DNA of 64,000 nucleotides from Fructobacillus sp. EFB-N1 (GCF_001038455.1 NZ_LDUY01000006.1:1-64000); one strand, 5' to 3'; shown: positions 1-8,744, counted from the first letter of the stretch. The notes: generated by a model from the letters alone, not told the origin. Made by a program: numbers and translations.

Positions 1-144
1 ACCACGGTCATAAGATGATAAAATTAAATGGCTCAAAGAATTTCTCCTTTTGGTTGGTCTAATCAACTACCATTGTAAAGAAATTCTTTGGGTTTTTATT
101 TTAAATTTTCTCGTTCGAATTAATTATAGAATCTGCCATATTAA

Positions 145-176
145 AAGGCTGAGTGGTCAACACTCAGCCTTTTTTA
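145..176. terminator. bidirectional intrinsic terminator
   Basis: An 11-bp perfect stem (AAGGCTGAGTG at 145-155, CACTCAGCCTT at 161-171) with a short loop has T-rich flanks on both strands. It closes the minus-strand VOC gene and probably whatever plus-strand gene lies left of the window. Confidence 0.85.
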
Positions 177-566
177 ATCCGTAAATCTCAGTAAGTAGCC
201 ATTTGAATCTTGAATTAAAAATTCTTTTTGAACAATCAAAACGTCAGCACCTTCGTATCGGTTGACTGTTAGTTTACGAAATAGGGACACACCACTGCTC
301 ATAATTTCATGATAGAAATTATCAATTGCTGGGATTTCAAATGATAAATTGATACCACGCCCGAGAGGATAAACGAGCTCTGAGGTGTTCCAACCGCTAT
401 CGTGAATTTCTTCCAACATGACCTGGTTACCATCTTTACTTAAGAAAACGAAATGTCCACCTGGTCGTTCATACTCAACTTTAAATTTTAAAGTCTCGAG
501 ATAAAAGCGTTTTGATTGTTCAAGGTTAAAGACTGAAAACTCGGGGATGGTTTTATTAAATTTCAT
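174..566 (-). CDS. VOC (glyoxalase/bleomycin-resistance fold) family protein
   Basis: A 130-residue protein with the beta-alpha-beta-beta-beta plan of a single VOC chain: FSVFNLEQSKRFYLETLKF near the N-terminus, LMLEE-like metal strand (VMLEEIH) in the middle, and a C-terminal FLIQDSNGYLLRF strand typical of the second module. Glyoxalase-fold proteins of this size act as dimers that bind metal, antibiotics or small substrates; the substrate here cannot be read from sequence. The start at 566 has an AAAGGA ribosome site about 8 bases upstream. The gene stands alone and ends in the terminator at 145-176. Confidence 0.75.
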   Translation of the reverse strand: MKFNKTIPEFSVFNLEQSKRFYLETLKFKVEYERPGGHFVFLSKDGNQVMLEEIHDSGWNTSELVYPLGRGINLSFEIPAIDNFYHEIMSSGVSLFRKLTVNRYEGADVLIVQKEFLIQDSNGYLLRFTD

Positions 567-1039
567 TGCTTTTTTCCTTTATTAATCAAGATGTTGTGGA
601 GGATTTAGCCCTTTCTTGAATTATACTGTAAAAGTTGAAGGTGTGCTTTTGTTGATTATAGGGTTTTTGAACGAATGTTTAATCGACAGGAGGAGACAAA
701 ACCTAAAATTTCCTCATCCAATCAATTAATCAAATAATGCCGGGGTAAATGCTGGTTGATAAATTTGTCATGCGTTAGTCGATATAAAATTACTTTTTAT
801 TACAGCCTCTTTGAATATTTATGCACTGATACACATTAGAAAAAAATACTGTAAAATAGAAAAAGGTATAAATTAATATCTAAATGTCTAACGTTTGGAT
901 TGGGTGAAGGTAGAGGTACTAGAGAGAATTTTTTAGCAACGTCTTTAATTGCTAAGAAAATATAATCAATAAATTTAGTATTTTCTTCCATTAACTTGAA
1001 CAACGTGCGCAAAAACACGCTAAGAGCGAGGGAGAAATC
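567..1039. other. intergenic stretch without a convincing gene
   Basis: This AT-rich region separates the divergent VOC and nuclease genes. It contains only short ORFs, the longest being 60 codons on the minus strand (836-1018) without family resemblance or a good ribosome site. Promoters for both neighbours must lie here but no strong -35/-10 pair stands out. Confidence 0.5.
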
Positions 1040-2305
1040 ATGAATGGATTTTTTGTAATGCTATTTTTCGTATCCCTGATTTGGCTAATGGTCGAATGGG
1101 TGAAGGATAAGCGGGCGGGGTTGAAACTGCAAAAGCGAGGTAAGTGGTTACTAGTGGCAACGCTGGCCTTCTTTATGATTGCTGGAGTAACGACACCTGC
1201 CGATCAATCACAGGCGGATGACAAGCCAAAGGCGAAAAAATCAGCTATAAGAGCATCGCAGTCAAAAAAATCGGCTGCTACTTCAAGTAGTGCCACAGCT
1301 ACTCAAAGTTCAAGTGCCAATGTTGACCAAAAACAGCAAACGGATAGTGGCCTCTTAACATTTACCGGCAAGCGGCAAATGGTCATGGGTGACTTGGATC
1401 GATTGGGTCGAGCAACTTATTCTCATATTCAATTGCAGGATAAGGATGAGCCAAAAGTTAAACGGCCAGCAAAATTAAAGTACAACCCGGTCGGGTGGCA
1501 CAACTTTAAATTTTATTATGGTGATGGAACCAAGCAGGCTTGGGTAATGAACCGAGGTCATTTGGTTGGTTACCAATTTAGCGGTTTGAATGATGAACCC
1601 AAAAACTTAGTACCAGAAACGGCTTGGATGAATGCTGGTAATTATAAGGGAATGAACGATAGTAACCAGGATTCGATGCTTTTCTATGAAAATCGTCTTG
1701 ACTCTTGGTTGGCTAACCACCCCAACTATTGGCTAGACTACCAAGTAACACCAATTTACCAGGGGGATGAACTGATCCCTCGACAAGTAAAATTGGATTA
1801 TGTCGGCTTAGATAGCTCCGGTAAGGCACTTACGATTCAACTAGGATCAGGTAAAGAGTCCACTGATAGTAACGGAGTTACTCATGTTGTTCTTGATAAT
1901 GTGACACCAAACGGGACAATTGATTATGCTAGTGGGCGGGCAACAAATACAGTGGCCAAAGCCGGTAGTGGCACTGGAGCCAAGGAAAATAAGACCAGTA
2001 GTAGTAAGTCAAGCGAAAACCAGGAAAAGAAGCAGGAACAAAGTACGGCTGCTGCAACGCAACCAGCCGCTCCAGCGGCATCATCATCACAGCCTGCTGC
2101 CTCGACTTCCCAACCAGCCCAGTCTTCTAATCAAGAAAATGGTGGCGGATCCGATAGAATCGTTTATGTTACTGGTGGTGGTAAGTCAGATGTTTACTGG
2201 TACAGTACCGATTCAATGCCGGCTCGCACTAATAAGGCAAACATCATTACAATGACTGAGGCACAGGCAAAGGCTCTGGGGAAACGTCTTTCGTTAAAGC
2301 AGTGA
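1040..2305 (+). CDS. secreted/membrane-anchored DNA/RNA non-specific endonuclease (EndA/NucA type)
   Basis: A 421-residue beta-beta-alpha-metal nuclease. Two hydrophobic segments at about residues 3-18 and 36-52 point to export or membrane anchoring. The nuclease core (about 105-290) carries the catalytic His in NRGHLVGYQF, the family's DRGH motif with Asn for Asp, followed by NLVPETAWMNAGNY and an ENRLDSWLA helix. A Ser/Gln/Pro/Ala-rich linker (about 305-370) leads to a C-terminal module SDVYWYSTDSMPARTN seen in lactobacillal DNA-entry nucleases. EndA-type enzymes degrade external DNA during uptake or for nutrition. The ATG follows GGGAGAA. A second paralogue lies at 42863-43777. Confidence 0.85.
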   Translation: MNGFFVMLFFVSLIWLMVEWVKDKRAGLKLQKRGKWLLVATLAFFMIAGVTTPADQSQADDKPKAKKSAIRASQSKKSAATSSSATATQSSSANVDQKQQTDSGLLTFTGKRQMVMGDLDRLGRATYSHIQLQDKDEPKVKRPAKLKYNPVGWHNFKFYYGDGTKQAWVMNRGHLVGYQFSGLNDEPKNLVPETAWMNAGNYKGMNDSNQDSMLFYENRLDSWLANHPNYWLDYQVTPIYQGDELIPRQVKLDYVGLDSSGKALTIQLGSGKESTDSNGVTHVVLDNVTPNGTIDYASGRATNTVAKAGSGTGAKENKTSSSKSSENQEKKQEQSTAAATQPAAPAASSSQPAASTSQPAQSSNQENGGGSDRIVYVTGGGKSDVYWYSTDSMPARTNKANIITMTEAQAKALGKRLSLKQ

Positions 2306-2416
2306 TTGGAAACGAAGCAGAAGAACTTCCCCTATTCAACACTATGCCATCTTGCGTGGCTATCTGACTTTGCGTACAATAGCAATTAATAGGAAAAGAG
2401 AAGGAGAACAACACAA

Positions 2417-2892
2417 ATGACTATGGGGGCTTCTTTCAAAAGCTTTTGGAAAAACTATTTTAATTTTACCGGTACTGCGACTAGGGCCGAATATTGGTGG
2501 ATGGTTTTACTTGGCGGCATTTTGGCAATTCTTTGGGTAATTGCGACTGTGATTATGGCTGTTTTTGCCGGCCTGTCACCAGCTAATGAAAAAATGAATA
2601 TTTGGCATTGGTTAACGACCTTGTCGGGTGGTCTAATCCTTTGGCTAGTTGTCTCAACATTGGTTTTTTGGCTATTTTAATTCCTTCGCTATCGTTGGAA
2701 GTCCGACGTATTCGAGATACAGGGTTGAATGCCGTCCTGGTTTGGATTGTTTTTGCCATCGATATGTTGTCTGATGCTTTTGGTTCCACCGGGGTGTTGA
2801 ACGATATCGTGTCCTTATTGATTCTGTTGATCTTAGTCTTTCCAACCGATAAGTTAGCAAACGTTCGAATGATTGGTAAAAATCAGCGCTAA
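2417..2892 (+). pseudogene. DUF805 family membrane protein, interrupted by a -1 type frameshift
   Basis: The first reading frame (2417-2680) gives FKSFWKNYFNFTGTATRAEY plus two membrane segments, then stops. The neighbouring frame continues from about 2660 with the DUF805 core IPSLSLEVRRIRDTG and two more hydrophobic stretches to 2892. The frames meet at a run of six T at 2663-2668; one extra T would restore a 158-residue DUF805 protein of ordinary length. AAGGAGA precedes the start by about 10 bases. Function of DUF805 is unknown. The break could be a true mutation, a phase-variable tract, ribosomal slippage on TTT or a sequencing error. Confidence 0.75.
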
Positions 2893-2930
2893 AGCTTGCC
2901 GACAATAACATCAATTGATACAACTTTGAG

Positions 2931-2960
2931 AAAGCAATTCCAATTCTGAATTGCTTTTTT
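2931..2960 (+). terminator. intrinsic terminator after DUF805 gene
   Basis: A 10-bp stem AAAGCAATTC (2931-2940) with GAATTGCTTT (2948-2957) is followed by a T run. Confidence 0.85.
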
Positions 2961-3066
2961 AGTTTATAATTTATTGCTAGTAAGATAGAAACATTAACAA
3001 ATTTAGACAAATGTCAGGTTTTCTGTTATGGTTGAAATATAAGTGCTTTGACATTTCCTGCCGTTG

Positions 3067-3110
3067 AATCAGCTAGGGTTGCCATCGGGTCGCCCAGGCT
3101 GATTTTTTTG
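3067..3110 (+). promoter_or_regulatory. leader hairpin with T tract (attenuator candidate)
   Basis: AATCAGC (3067-3073) pairs with GCTGATT (3098-3104), extended inward by GGG/CCC pairs, and runs into seven T. It lies only 35 bases before the start codon of the next gene, so it is either the end of a separate short transcript or a transcription attenuator. Confidence 0.5.
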
Positions 3111-3144
3111 GTGGAAAAATAATAAATGAAAGGAAAATTATTAG

Positions 3145-3678
3145 ATGAAATCGTTATCCAAATTTTTACATAAGCTTTTGCACCACCCTAATACCCTTGC
3201 TTGGGTTTTTCCAATCGTGATGGTTGCCATCATGTCCACATATAATACTGTTATTCGTTTTGGTTTTTCTGAACAGAAGCTAGAACGCGTTTGGCTCATG
3301 TACCCCGTTATTGTGGTTTTTATTTATTGCCTGCGAACGTTTGTGACCCTGCCAATTACCATGCGGCTTCATAAGCATTATCCGAAATTTATTAAAAATC
3401 ATTTGTCCGAAAGTTACACGGTCCCATTGACTGTGATGATGCTTAATGTTGCCATCATGATGCTCTGGCTGACCGAAATGTACCATCGTCTTTACCCACA
3501 ATTCTTGCCAGGTTACTTGATGAATTGGGTCAAAACGTTCTTTGTTGCTGTACCGATTTTCTTCTTGATTGTTCGACCAATTATCTTAGCCATTTTTGAT
3601 TACCTCAGAAATCGGTTCCCTGTCGAACCATTAATTGAAAAAATGGAAGATAGATTGGAAACGGGTCACCGGGCCTAA
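3145..3678 (+). CDS. small four-helix membrane protein, DUF2798-like
   Basis: A 177-residue protein with four hydrophobic helices in two similar halves: WVFPIVMVAIMSTYNTVIRFGF and YPVIVVFIYCLRTFVTLP, then PLTVMMLNVAIMMLWLTEM and FFVAVPIFFLIVRPIILAIF. Each half ends in a Pro-x-x motif before a cationic stretch, the pattern of DUF2798 proteins, whose function is not known. AAAGGAAAA precedes the ATG. It stands alone behind the leader hairpin at 3067-3110. The family assignment is by pattern only. Confidence 0.6.
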   Translation: MKSLSKFLHKLLHHPNTLAWVFPIVMVAIMSTYNTVIRFGFSEQKLERVWLMYPVIVVFIYCLRTFVTLPITMRLHKHYPKFIKNHLSESYTVPLTVMMLNVAIMMLWLTEMYHRLYPQFLPGYLMNWVKTFFVAVPIFFLIVRPIILAIFDYLRNRFPVEPLIEKMEDRLETGHRA

Positions 3679-3806
3679 CGACAAGGTTGAAAATCAGGTG
3701 AATTATTTTAGAGTAAAAGCAGAACGTTTGTCTTCTTTTGCTCTTTTTGTTTGTTTTTAGGCGGTCAATATAAGAAAAACCTTAAACTTTTTTCATTCTT
3801 TTGTTA

Positions 3807-3818
3807 TGTTAGCTAACA
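3807..3818. promoter_or_regulatory. perfect palindrome upstream of first Gln-type ABC operon
   Basis: TGTTAGCTAACA is a perfect 12-bp palindrome nested in a wider dyad TTTGTTA (3800-3806) / TAACAAA (3814-3820). It lies about 95 bases before the operon start and would overlap a promoter -10 or early transcript. It is an operator candidate; the regulator is unknown. Confidence 0.45.
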
Positions 3819-3912
3819 AAGTTTGTCAGTTTATAGGACGTTGACCCGTAAGATGGAAATAAGCTTGGCCCACTTACGGTCGACTAGAATAAATGTTGCA
3901 AGGAGAAAAACG

Positions 3913-4650
3913 ATGTCAATGATCGAATTCAAAAATGTACAAAAGTACTATGGTGACTTTCATGCCCTCCACGACATCAATTTAAAAATTGATGCTGGTG
4001 AGACTGTTGTCTTAATTGGCCCTTCTGGGTCAGGAAAGTCGACCTTGATTCGAACCGTCAACGGTTTAGAAGAAATCGAAGACGGGCAGTTGATTGTGGA
4101 TGGTCAAGACCTCCACGACCCCAAAACCGACATTAATAAGATCCGTCGGGATGTCGGGATGGTCTTCCAACACTTTAATTTGTATAACAACAAAACAGCG
4201 TTGGAGAACATCATGTTGGCACCGCGTCTAGTTTTGGGCCGTGAAGAGGCCGAAAACAAGCGAATCGCAATGGAATTGCTTGAAAAAGTTGGTTTGGCTG
4301 ATAAGGCCAACAACATGCCATCTGCCTTATCAGGTGGTCAAAAGCAACGAATCGCCATTGCCCGGTCTTTGGCAATGAAGCCAAAGGCACTCTTGTTCGA
4401 TGAACCAACTTCTGCATTGGACCCCGAAATGATTGGAGATGTTTTGGATGTGATGCGTGATATTGCCAAGGATTCATCCATGACTTTGTTGGTTGTGACG
4501 CACGAAATGGGCTTTGCCAAGGCAGTGGCCGACCGGGTGATCTTTATGGCTGACGGTCGCATTTTGGAAGATAATTCGACAGCTAGTTTCTTTGAAAATC
4601 CTCGAGAACCGCGGGCGAAGAAGTTCTTAAGCCAGGTGGAACACCACTAA
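3913..4650 (+). CDS. glnQ: polar amino-acid ABC transporter ATP-binding protein, copy 1
   Basis: A 245-residue ATPase with Walker A GPSGSGKST (about residues 36-44), Q-loop MVFQHFNLYNN, signature LSGGQKQR and Walker B LLFDEPTSALDPE followed by the switch His in VVTHEMGFAK. It powers uptake of a polar amino acid (glutamine/glutamate/aspartate class) with the binding protein and two permeases encoded next. I place the start at 3913, where MSMIEF follows AAGGAG by 8 bases; the longer upstream frame lacks a ribosome site and the second copy starts with the same residues. It is first of a four-gene operon. Confidence 0.9.
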   Translation: MSMIEFKNVQKYYGDFHALHDINLKIDAGETVVLIGPSGSGKSTLIRTVNGLEEIEDGQLIVDGQDLHDPKTDINKIRRDVGMVFQHFNLYNNKTALENIMLAPRLVLGREEAENKRIAMELLEKVGLADKANNMPSALSGGQKQRIAIARSLAMKPKALLFDEPTSALDPEMIGDVLDVMRDIAKDSSMTLLVVTHEMGFAKAVADRVIFMADGRILEDNSTASFFENPREPRAKKFLSQVEHH

Positions 4651-4675
4651 GAAGACGGGAAAGGGGAATTGCTTT

Positions 4676-5545
4676 ATGGAAAAAGCAAAGAAGCGGCGCT
4701 TTGGCTTAATCGCGACTATTATTTTAGCCCTGGCCATTGTCCTTGGTCTATTTTGGGCGCAACAAACGGTTGCACATAATGCCAAGCACCAAGATACCCT
4801 CACTCGAGTAAAGAAGAGTGGGAAAATTGTTTGGGGAACCAAGGCTGATACGAAGCTGTTTGGTTTGATGGACACGAAGACTGGTCAATCTGAAGGATTC
4901 GATGTCGATATGGCCAAGGCTGTCACCAAGCAAATTGGTAAGCAAATCGGCGAAAAGTTGACACCATCCTTCGTGACGGTTTCAACTGCTTCTAAGATTC
5001 AATTACTGAAGAACACCAATATTGATGGGGTCTTCGGTGTGATGACGATTACCCCAGAACGGGCAAAGATTGTTGATTTCAGTCAACCATATTTCCCAGC
5101 GGGTCAGTCACTGTTAGTTAAGAAGGATTCAGGTATTAAGTCTGTCAATGATTTGAACGACCCAAGCAAGACTGTTTTGGTCGTTGTCGGAACAACCGCA
5201 GCTCAAAACATTAAAAAGTTTGCACCGAAGGCCAAGACGATTGCCTTACAAGACTATGCTTCTGCCATGCAGGCATTGAAGGCTGGTCAAGGACAAGCAA
5301 TCTCAACCGATAACGCGATTTTGTATGGTTTGGCCACGGAAAACCCAGACTACCAGGTTGTTGGTGGTACGTTGACCAACGGTCCTTACGGGGCAGCCTT
5401 TGACCATGATCAAAAGCCAATGGTTGATCAAGTCAATCAGGCAATTAACACCATGAAGAAGAACGGTGTCTACAACCAGTTGATTAAGAAGTGGTTCGGT
5501 CAGGTGCCAGGTTTGGATTGGCATGATTTGGAGGTGCACGAATGA
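4676..5545 (+). CDS. glnH: polar amino-acid ABC transporter substrate-binding protein, copy 1
   Basis: A 289-residue class 3 binding protein of the PEB1/GlnH kind: WGTKADTKLFGLMDTKTG begins the ligand fold, MTITPERAKIVDFSQPYF is the family's hinge-region signature, and VVVGTTAAQNIKK starts lobe two. The N-terminus is a cationic stretch (KAKKRR) and one hydrophobic helix (about 10-27) with no cysteine anywhere in the protein, so it cannot be a lipoprotein and is probably held by an uncleaved signal anchor. AAAGGGG precedes the ATG. It sits between the ATPase and permease genes and overlaps the next gene by four bases (ATGA). Confidence 0.88.
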   Translation: MEKAKKRRFGLIATIILALAIVLGLFWAQQTVAHNAKHQDTLTRVKKSGKIVWGTKADTKLFGLMDTKTGQSEGFDVDMAKAVTKQIGKQIGEKLTPSFVTVSTASKIQLLKNTNIDGVFGVMTITPERAKIVDFSQPYFPAGQSLLVKKDSGIKSVNDLNDPSKTVLVVVGTTAAQNIKKFAPKAKTIALQDYASAMQALKAGQGQAISTDNAILYGLATENPDYQVVGGTLTNGPYGAAFDHDQKPMVDQVNQAINTMKKNGVYNQLIKKWFGQVPGLDWHDLEVHE

Positions 5546-6183
5546 GTTTGTTTGAACAAAATTTCTCGGTTTTCCTCCAAGGATTTGGTCACACCCTGTT
5601 GGCTAGTATCTTTGCCTTGGTGGGATCACTGATTTTAGGAACAATTTTTGCGATTATGCAGGTCACGAATTCAAGAACGGCCCGCTCGATTGGTAATATT
5701 TATGTCCAGGTTTTCCGAAATATTCCTTTGTTGATTATTACACTCTTCTTCTATCTCGCGGTAGCGAAAGTGATTAAGATGACTGGGTTTACGGCTGGAA
5801 CAATTGCCTTGACGCTGTATACGTCAGCCTTTATTGCTGAATCTGTCCGAGCTGGTATTCTTTCCATAGAAGCTGGCCAGATGGAAGGGGCACGAGCAAA
5901 CGGATTGACGTTTGGTCAGGCAATGCGGGTGATTATCTTACCTCAGGCCTTCAAGGTGGCGATTCCGTCATTAGGAAATCAGTTTATTAACTTAGTTAAG
6001 AACTCATCAATTTTGGCCTTTGTCGGTGGATTGGACTTGATGTACCAAGGAAACATCGTGGCAGCGAACTCCTTTGATACCTTTACGACTTACATTATCA
6101 TTGGACTCTTCTATCTGGTAATCACCTTGCCACTCAGTTACTACATCCAACACCTTGAACATAAATTGAAGAAGAACGCATAA
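5542..6183 (+). CDS. glnP: polar amino-acid ABC transporter permease, copy 1a
   Basis: A 213-residue HisM/GlnP-type permease with about five membrane helices. The EAA loop that docks on the ATPase reads EAGQMEGARANGLTFGQAMR. NSSILAFVGGLDLMYQGN is the usual C-terminal part of the family. Its start overlaps the stop of glnH (ATGA), which implies translational coupling. With the second permease it would form a heterodimeric channel. Confidence 0.9.
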   Translation: MSLFEQNFSVFLQGFGHTLLASIFALVGSLILGTIFAIMQVTNSRTARSIGNIYVQVFRNIPLLIITLFFYLAVAKVIKMTGFTAGTIALTLYTSAFIAESVRAGILSIEAGQMEGARANGLTFGQAMRVIILPQAFKVAIPSLGNQFINLVKNSSILAFVGGLDLMYQGNIVAANSFDTFTTYIIIGLFYLVITLPLSYYIQHLEHKLKKNA

Positions 6184-6195
6184 GGAGGCCGCAGA

Positions 6196-6849
6196 ATGTC
6201 AGGATTTTTTAGTGCCTTTACAGAGGCAAACCTCGGCTACCTGATGGGCGGTCTAGGGATTACCGTTGGGGTCTCAATCATCTCGGTTGTTTTGAGTCTG
6301 ATTTTTGGTTCCATTATTGGAATTGTTTTCTTTGAAAAGATTCCTTACTTCTCAAGTTTCGTTGGAACAATCAACAACATCGTCCGTAACTTGCCGTTGT
6401 TGTTAATTATTTTCTTTACCTACTTTGCTTTGCCACAATTAGGCCTGCACTTGCCAATTTTTTGGGCAACGGTCGTGGCCATGACGGTTTTCCAGTCGGC
6501 AATGTTGGCTGAAATTGTCCGTGGTGGTTTGGAAGCTGTTGATGTGGGCCAGTTTGAAGGGGCCCGTGCCAATGGTTTGACGAACATGCAGACGATGTGG
6601 CATATTGTGTTGCCACAAGCCTATAAGAAGATGATTCCGCCAATTATCTCGCAACTGATTTCCTTAGTGAAGGATACGAGTTTGGCATCCGGAATTGTTC
6701 TTGCGGAATTGACTTACCGTGGCCAAATTATCTACGCACAAAACACGAATTTCATCGTGCCCGTCTTGGTCGTGATGACCTTGGTTTACTTCCTGTTAAA
6801 CTACGGCTTGTCATTGATTGCCAAGTGGTTTGATCACAAGTTGGCATAA
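6196..6849 (+). CDS. polar amino-acid ABC transporter permease, copy 1b
   Basis: A 217-residue permease of the same family with EAA loop VGQFEGARANGLTNMQTMWH and KDTSLASGIVLAELTYRGQ near the C-terminus. It differs clearly from the first permease and so makes the second half of a heterodimer. AAGGAGG lies before the ATG, twelve bases after the previous stop. It is last in the operon, followed by the terminator at 6873. Confidence 0.9.
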   Translation: MSGFFSAFTEANLGYLMGGLGITVGVSIISVVLSLIFGSIIGIVFFEKIPYFSSFVGTINNIVRNLPLLLIIFFTYFALPQLGLHLPIFWATVVAMTVFQSAMLAEIVRGGLEAVDVGQFEGARANGLTNMQTMWHIVLPQAYKKMIPPIISQLISLVKDTSLASGIVLAELTYRGQIIYAQNTNFIVPVLVVMTLVYFLLNYGLSLIAKWFDHKLA

Positions 6850-6872
6850 TTGTTTGCCTATTATATATGAAG

Positions 6873-6906
6873 AAAACGATTCACTTTTGAGTGGATCGTT
6901 TTTTCT
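6873..6906 (+). terminator. intrinsic terminator of first Gln-type operon
   Basis: AAAACGATTCACT (6873-6885) pairs with AGTGGATCGTTTT (6890-6902) with one G-T pair and a T-rich tail. Confidence 0.85.
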
Positions 6907-7039
6907 TTTGGACAAATTAGTTGTCTTTAGTTCGGCAACTTAGCAATTAACTAGTAGAACTAGGTCGATTTCAAGTCTTTTAGTCAAAATACCTAACGTA
7001 GAGGGGCTATAAATGGTAAAATGTACGTATTAATCTTAA

Positions 7040-7075
7040 CGCCTTTTCCTGCAGTTAGGAAGAGGCGACTTTTTT
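7040..7075 (+). terminator. intrinsic terminator inside leader of second Gln-type operon (attenuator)
   Basis: An 11-bp stem CGCCTTTTCCT (7040-7050) / AGGAAGAGGCG (7057-7067) is followed by ACTTTTTTG. The T run ends 15 bases before the glnQ2 start and almost touches its ribosome site, so the hairpin can only act as a leader attenuator. CCTAAC at 6992-6997 can pair with GTTAGG at 7054-7059 in the loop and 3' arm and may form part of an antiterminator. Confidence 0.7.
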
Positions 7076-7090
7076 GTGAGGAGAAAAGCG

Positions 7091-7828
7091 ATGTCAATGA
7101 TTGAATTCAAAGATGTACAAAAGTACTACGGGGATTTTCATGCCTTACACGATGTGAACTTGAAAATTGACGCGGGTGAAACGGTGGTCCTCATTGGCCC
7201 TTCCGGTTCCGGAAAGTCAACCTTGATTCGCACAATCAATGGTTTGGAAGAAATCGAAGAGGGACAATTGTTGGTTGATGGGTTTGACCTGCATGACCCC
7301 AAGACGGATATTAATAAGATTCGTAAGAACGTTGGGATGGTTTTCCAGCACTTTAACCTCTACAACAACAAGACAGTTTTGGAAAATATTATGCTGGCAC
7401 CACGCTTGGTTTTGCACCGCGATGAAGCCGAGAACAAGCGGATTGCCATGGAATTGTTAGAGCAGGTTGGTTTAGCAGATAAGGCGAATAGCATGCCGGC
7501 AGCGTTATCAGGAGGCCAGAAGCAACGAGTGGCAATCGCTCGTTCATTGGCAATGAAGCCAAAGGCTTTGCTGTTTGATGAGCCAACTTCCGCCTTGGAT
7601 CCTGAAATGATTGGGGATGTGCTGGATGTCATGCGTGATATTGCGCGCGATTCCGATATGACCTTGCTGGTGGTGACTCATGAAATGAGTTTCGCCAAGG
7701 CGGTCGCTGATCGGGTGATTTTTATGGCCGATGGCCGAATCTTAGAAGATAGTTCAACGGAAGCTTTCTTTGAGAACCCAACAGAACCACGGGCCAAGAA
7801 GTTCTTGAGCCAGGTAGAACATCACTAA
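7091..7828 (+). CDS. glnQ: polar amino-acid ABC transporter ATP-binding protein, copy 2
   Basis: A 245-residue ATPase nearly identical in protein sequence to copy 1 (same GPSGSGKST, LSGGQKQR and LLFDEPTSALDPE motifs) but with many silent codon changes, which shows an old duplication rather than a recent copy. I start it at 7091 (MSMIEF) after GAGGAG; the upstream in-frame start at 7076 would place the ribosome site inside the coding region. It heads a four- or five-gene operon behind the attenuator hairpin. Confidence 0.9.
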   Translation: MSMIEFKDVQKYYGDFHALHDVNLKIDAGETVVLIGPSGSGKSTLIRTINGLEEIEEGQLLVDGFDLHDPKTDINKIRKNVGMVFQHFNLYNNKTVLENIMLAPRLVLHRDEAENKRIAMELLEQVGLADKANSMPAALSGGQKQRVAIARSLAMKPKALLFDEPTSALDPEMIGDVLDVMRDIARDSDMTLLVVTHEMSFAKAVADRVIFMADGRILEDSSTEAFFENPTEPRAKKFLSQVEHH

Positions 7829-7843
7829 AATGGAAGGAAGGGT

Positions 7844-7865
7844 CTAGCTAAATTAACTTAGTTAG
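7844..7865 (+). promoter_or_regulatory. hairpin between ribosome site and glnH2 start
   Basis: CTAGCTAA (7844-7851) pairs with TTAGTTAG (7858-7865), loop ATTAAC. Folding removes 22 bases from the spacer and leaves about 10 bases between the strong site GGAAGGAAGGG and the ATG. Confidence 0.5.
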
Positions 7866-7874
7866 ACAAAGCGT

Positions 7875-8744
7875 ATGGAAAAGATTAGAAAACGCCGTTT
7901 TGGAATCATTGCTTCGCTGGTTTTGGCTGCCCTGATTTTGCTGGGGGCTTTTTGGGCCAGCGTGACGATTGACAAAAACAAAACGCACCAAGATACCCTG
8001 GCCCGGGTTGAAAGGAAGGGGCAAATTACCTGGGGTGTTAAAGCCGATACGAAACTTTTTGGCCTGATGGATACTAAAACTGCCCAACCGGCCGGTTTTG
8101 AAATTGATTTGGCAAAGGCGATGACCGCCCAGATTGCTAAACAAACCAATACGAAACTTTCAGCAGCCTTTGTGCCAGTATCTTCCGCTTCGCGGATTCA
8201 GTTGCTGAAAAATACGAACATCGATGGGCTGATTTCCACGATGACGATTACGCCAGAAAGAGCGAAAATCGTTGACTTTACCAACGTTTACTTTAACGCC
8301 GGTCAGTCATTATTGGTTAAAAAGGACTCTGGCATTCAATCCGTCAAGGATATGAACGATCCGAAGTACACGGTGTTGGTCGTTGTCGGAACGACCGCCG
8401 CCCAAGAAACGAAGAAGTATGCGCCCAAGGCTAAGATTATTGCCTTGCAGGACTACGCTTCTGCGATGCAGGCTTTGAAATCAGGACAGGGACAGGCACT
8501 GTCAACGGATAATGCCATCCTTTATGGTTTGGCGACCGAAAATCCAGACTACCACCTTGTTGGTGGGGTCTTCACCAAGGCACCTTACGGAATGGCCTTT
8601 GACCATAACCAAAAGCCAATGACAAAGCAGGCCAACCGCGCTTTGAAGACTTTGCAGGAAAATGGCACGTACAACCGTTTGGTTGAAAAGTGGTTCCATA
8701 ACGTTCCTGGCTTGGATTGGCATGATTTGGAGGTAAACAAATGA
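7875..8744 (+). CDS. glnH: polar amino-acid ABC transporter substrate-binding protein, copy 2
   Basis: A 289-residue binding protein paralogous to the one at 4676, with WGVKADTKLFGLMDTKTA and MTITPERAKIVDFTNVYF. It again has a cationic start, one hydrophobic helix (about 9-28) and no lipobox cysteine. Differences cluster in lobe one (for example GLISTM for GVFGVM), so ligand preference may differ. There is no ribosome site next to the ATG; GGAAGGAAGGG lies 33 bases away at 7832-7842 with a small hairpin between. An in-frame stop at 7863 excludes an earlier start. Confidence 0.88.
   Translation: MEKIRKRRFGIIASLVLAALILLGAFWASVTIDKNKTHQDTLARVERKGQITWGVKADTKLFGLMDTKTAQPAGFEIDLAKAMTAQIAKQTNTKLSAAFVPVSSASRIQLLKNTNIDGLISTMTITPERAKIVDFTNVYFNAGQSLLVKKDSGIQSVKDMNDPKYTVLVVVGTTAAQETKKYAPKAKIIALQDYASAMQALKSGQGQALSTDNAILYGLATENPDYHLVGGVFTKAPYGMAFDHNQKPMTKQANRALKTLQENGTYNRLVEKWFHNVPGLDWHDLEVNK

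Noticed and set aside
836-1018. 60-codon minus-strand ORF between the VOC and nuclease genes
   Set aside because: No ribosome site, no family pattern and AT-driven hydrophobic composition; not called as a gene.
1920-2255. 111-codon ORF inside the first nuclease gene
   Set aside because: Shadow of the low-complexity linker in another frame.
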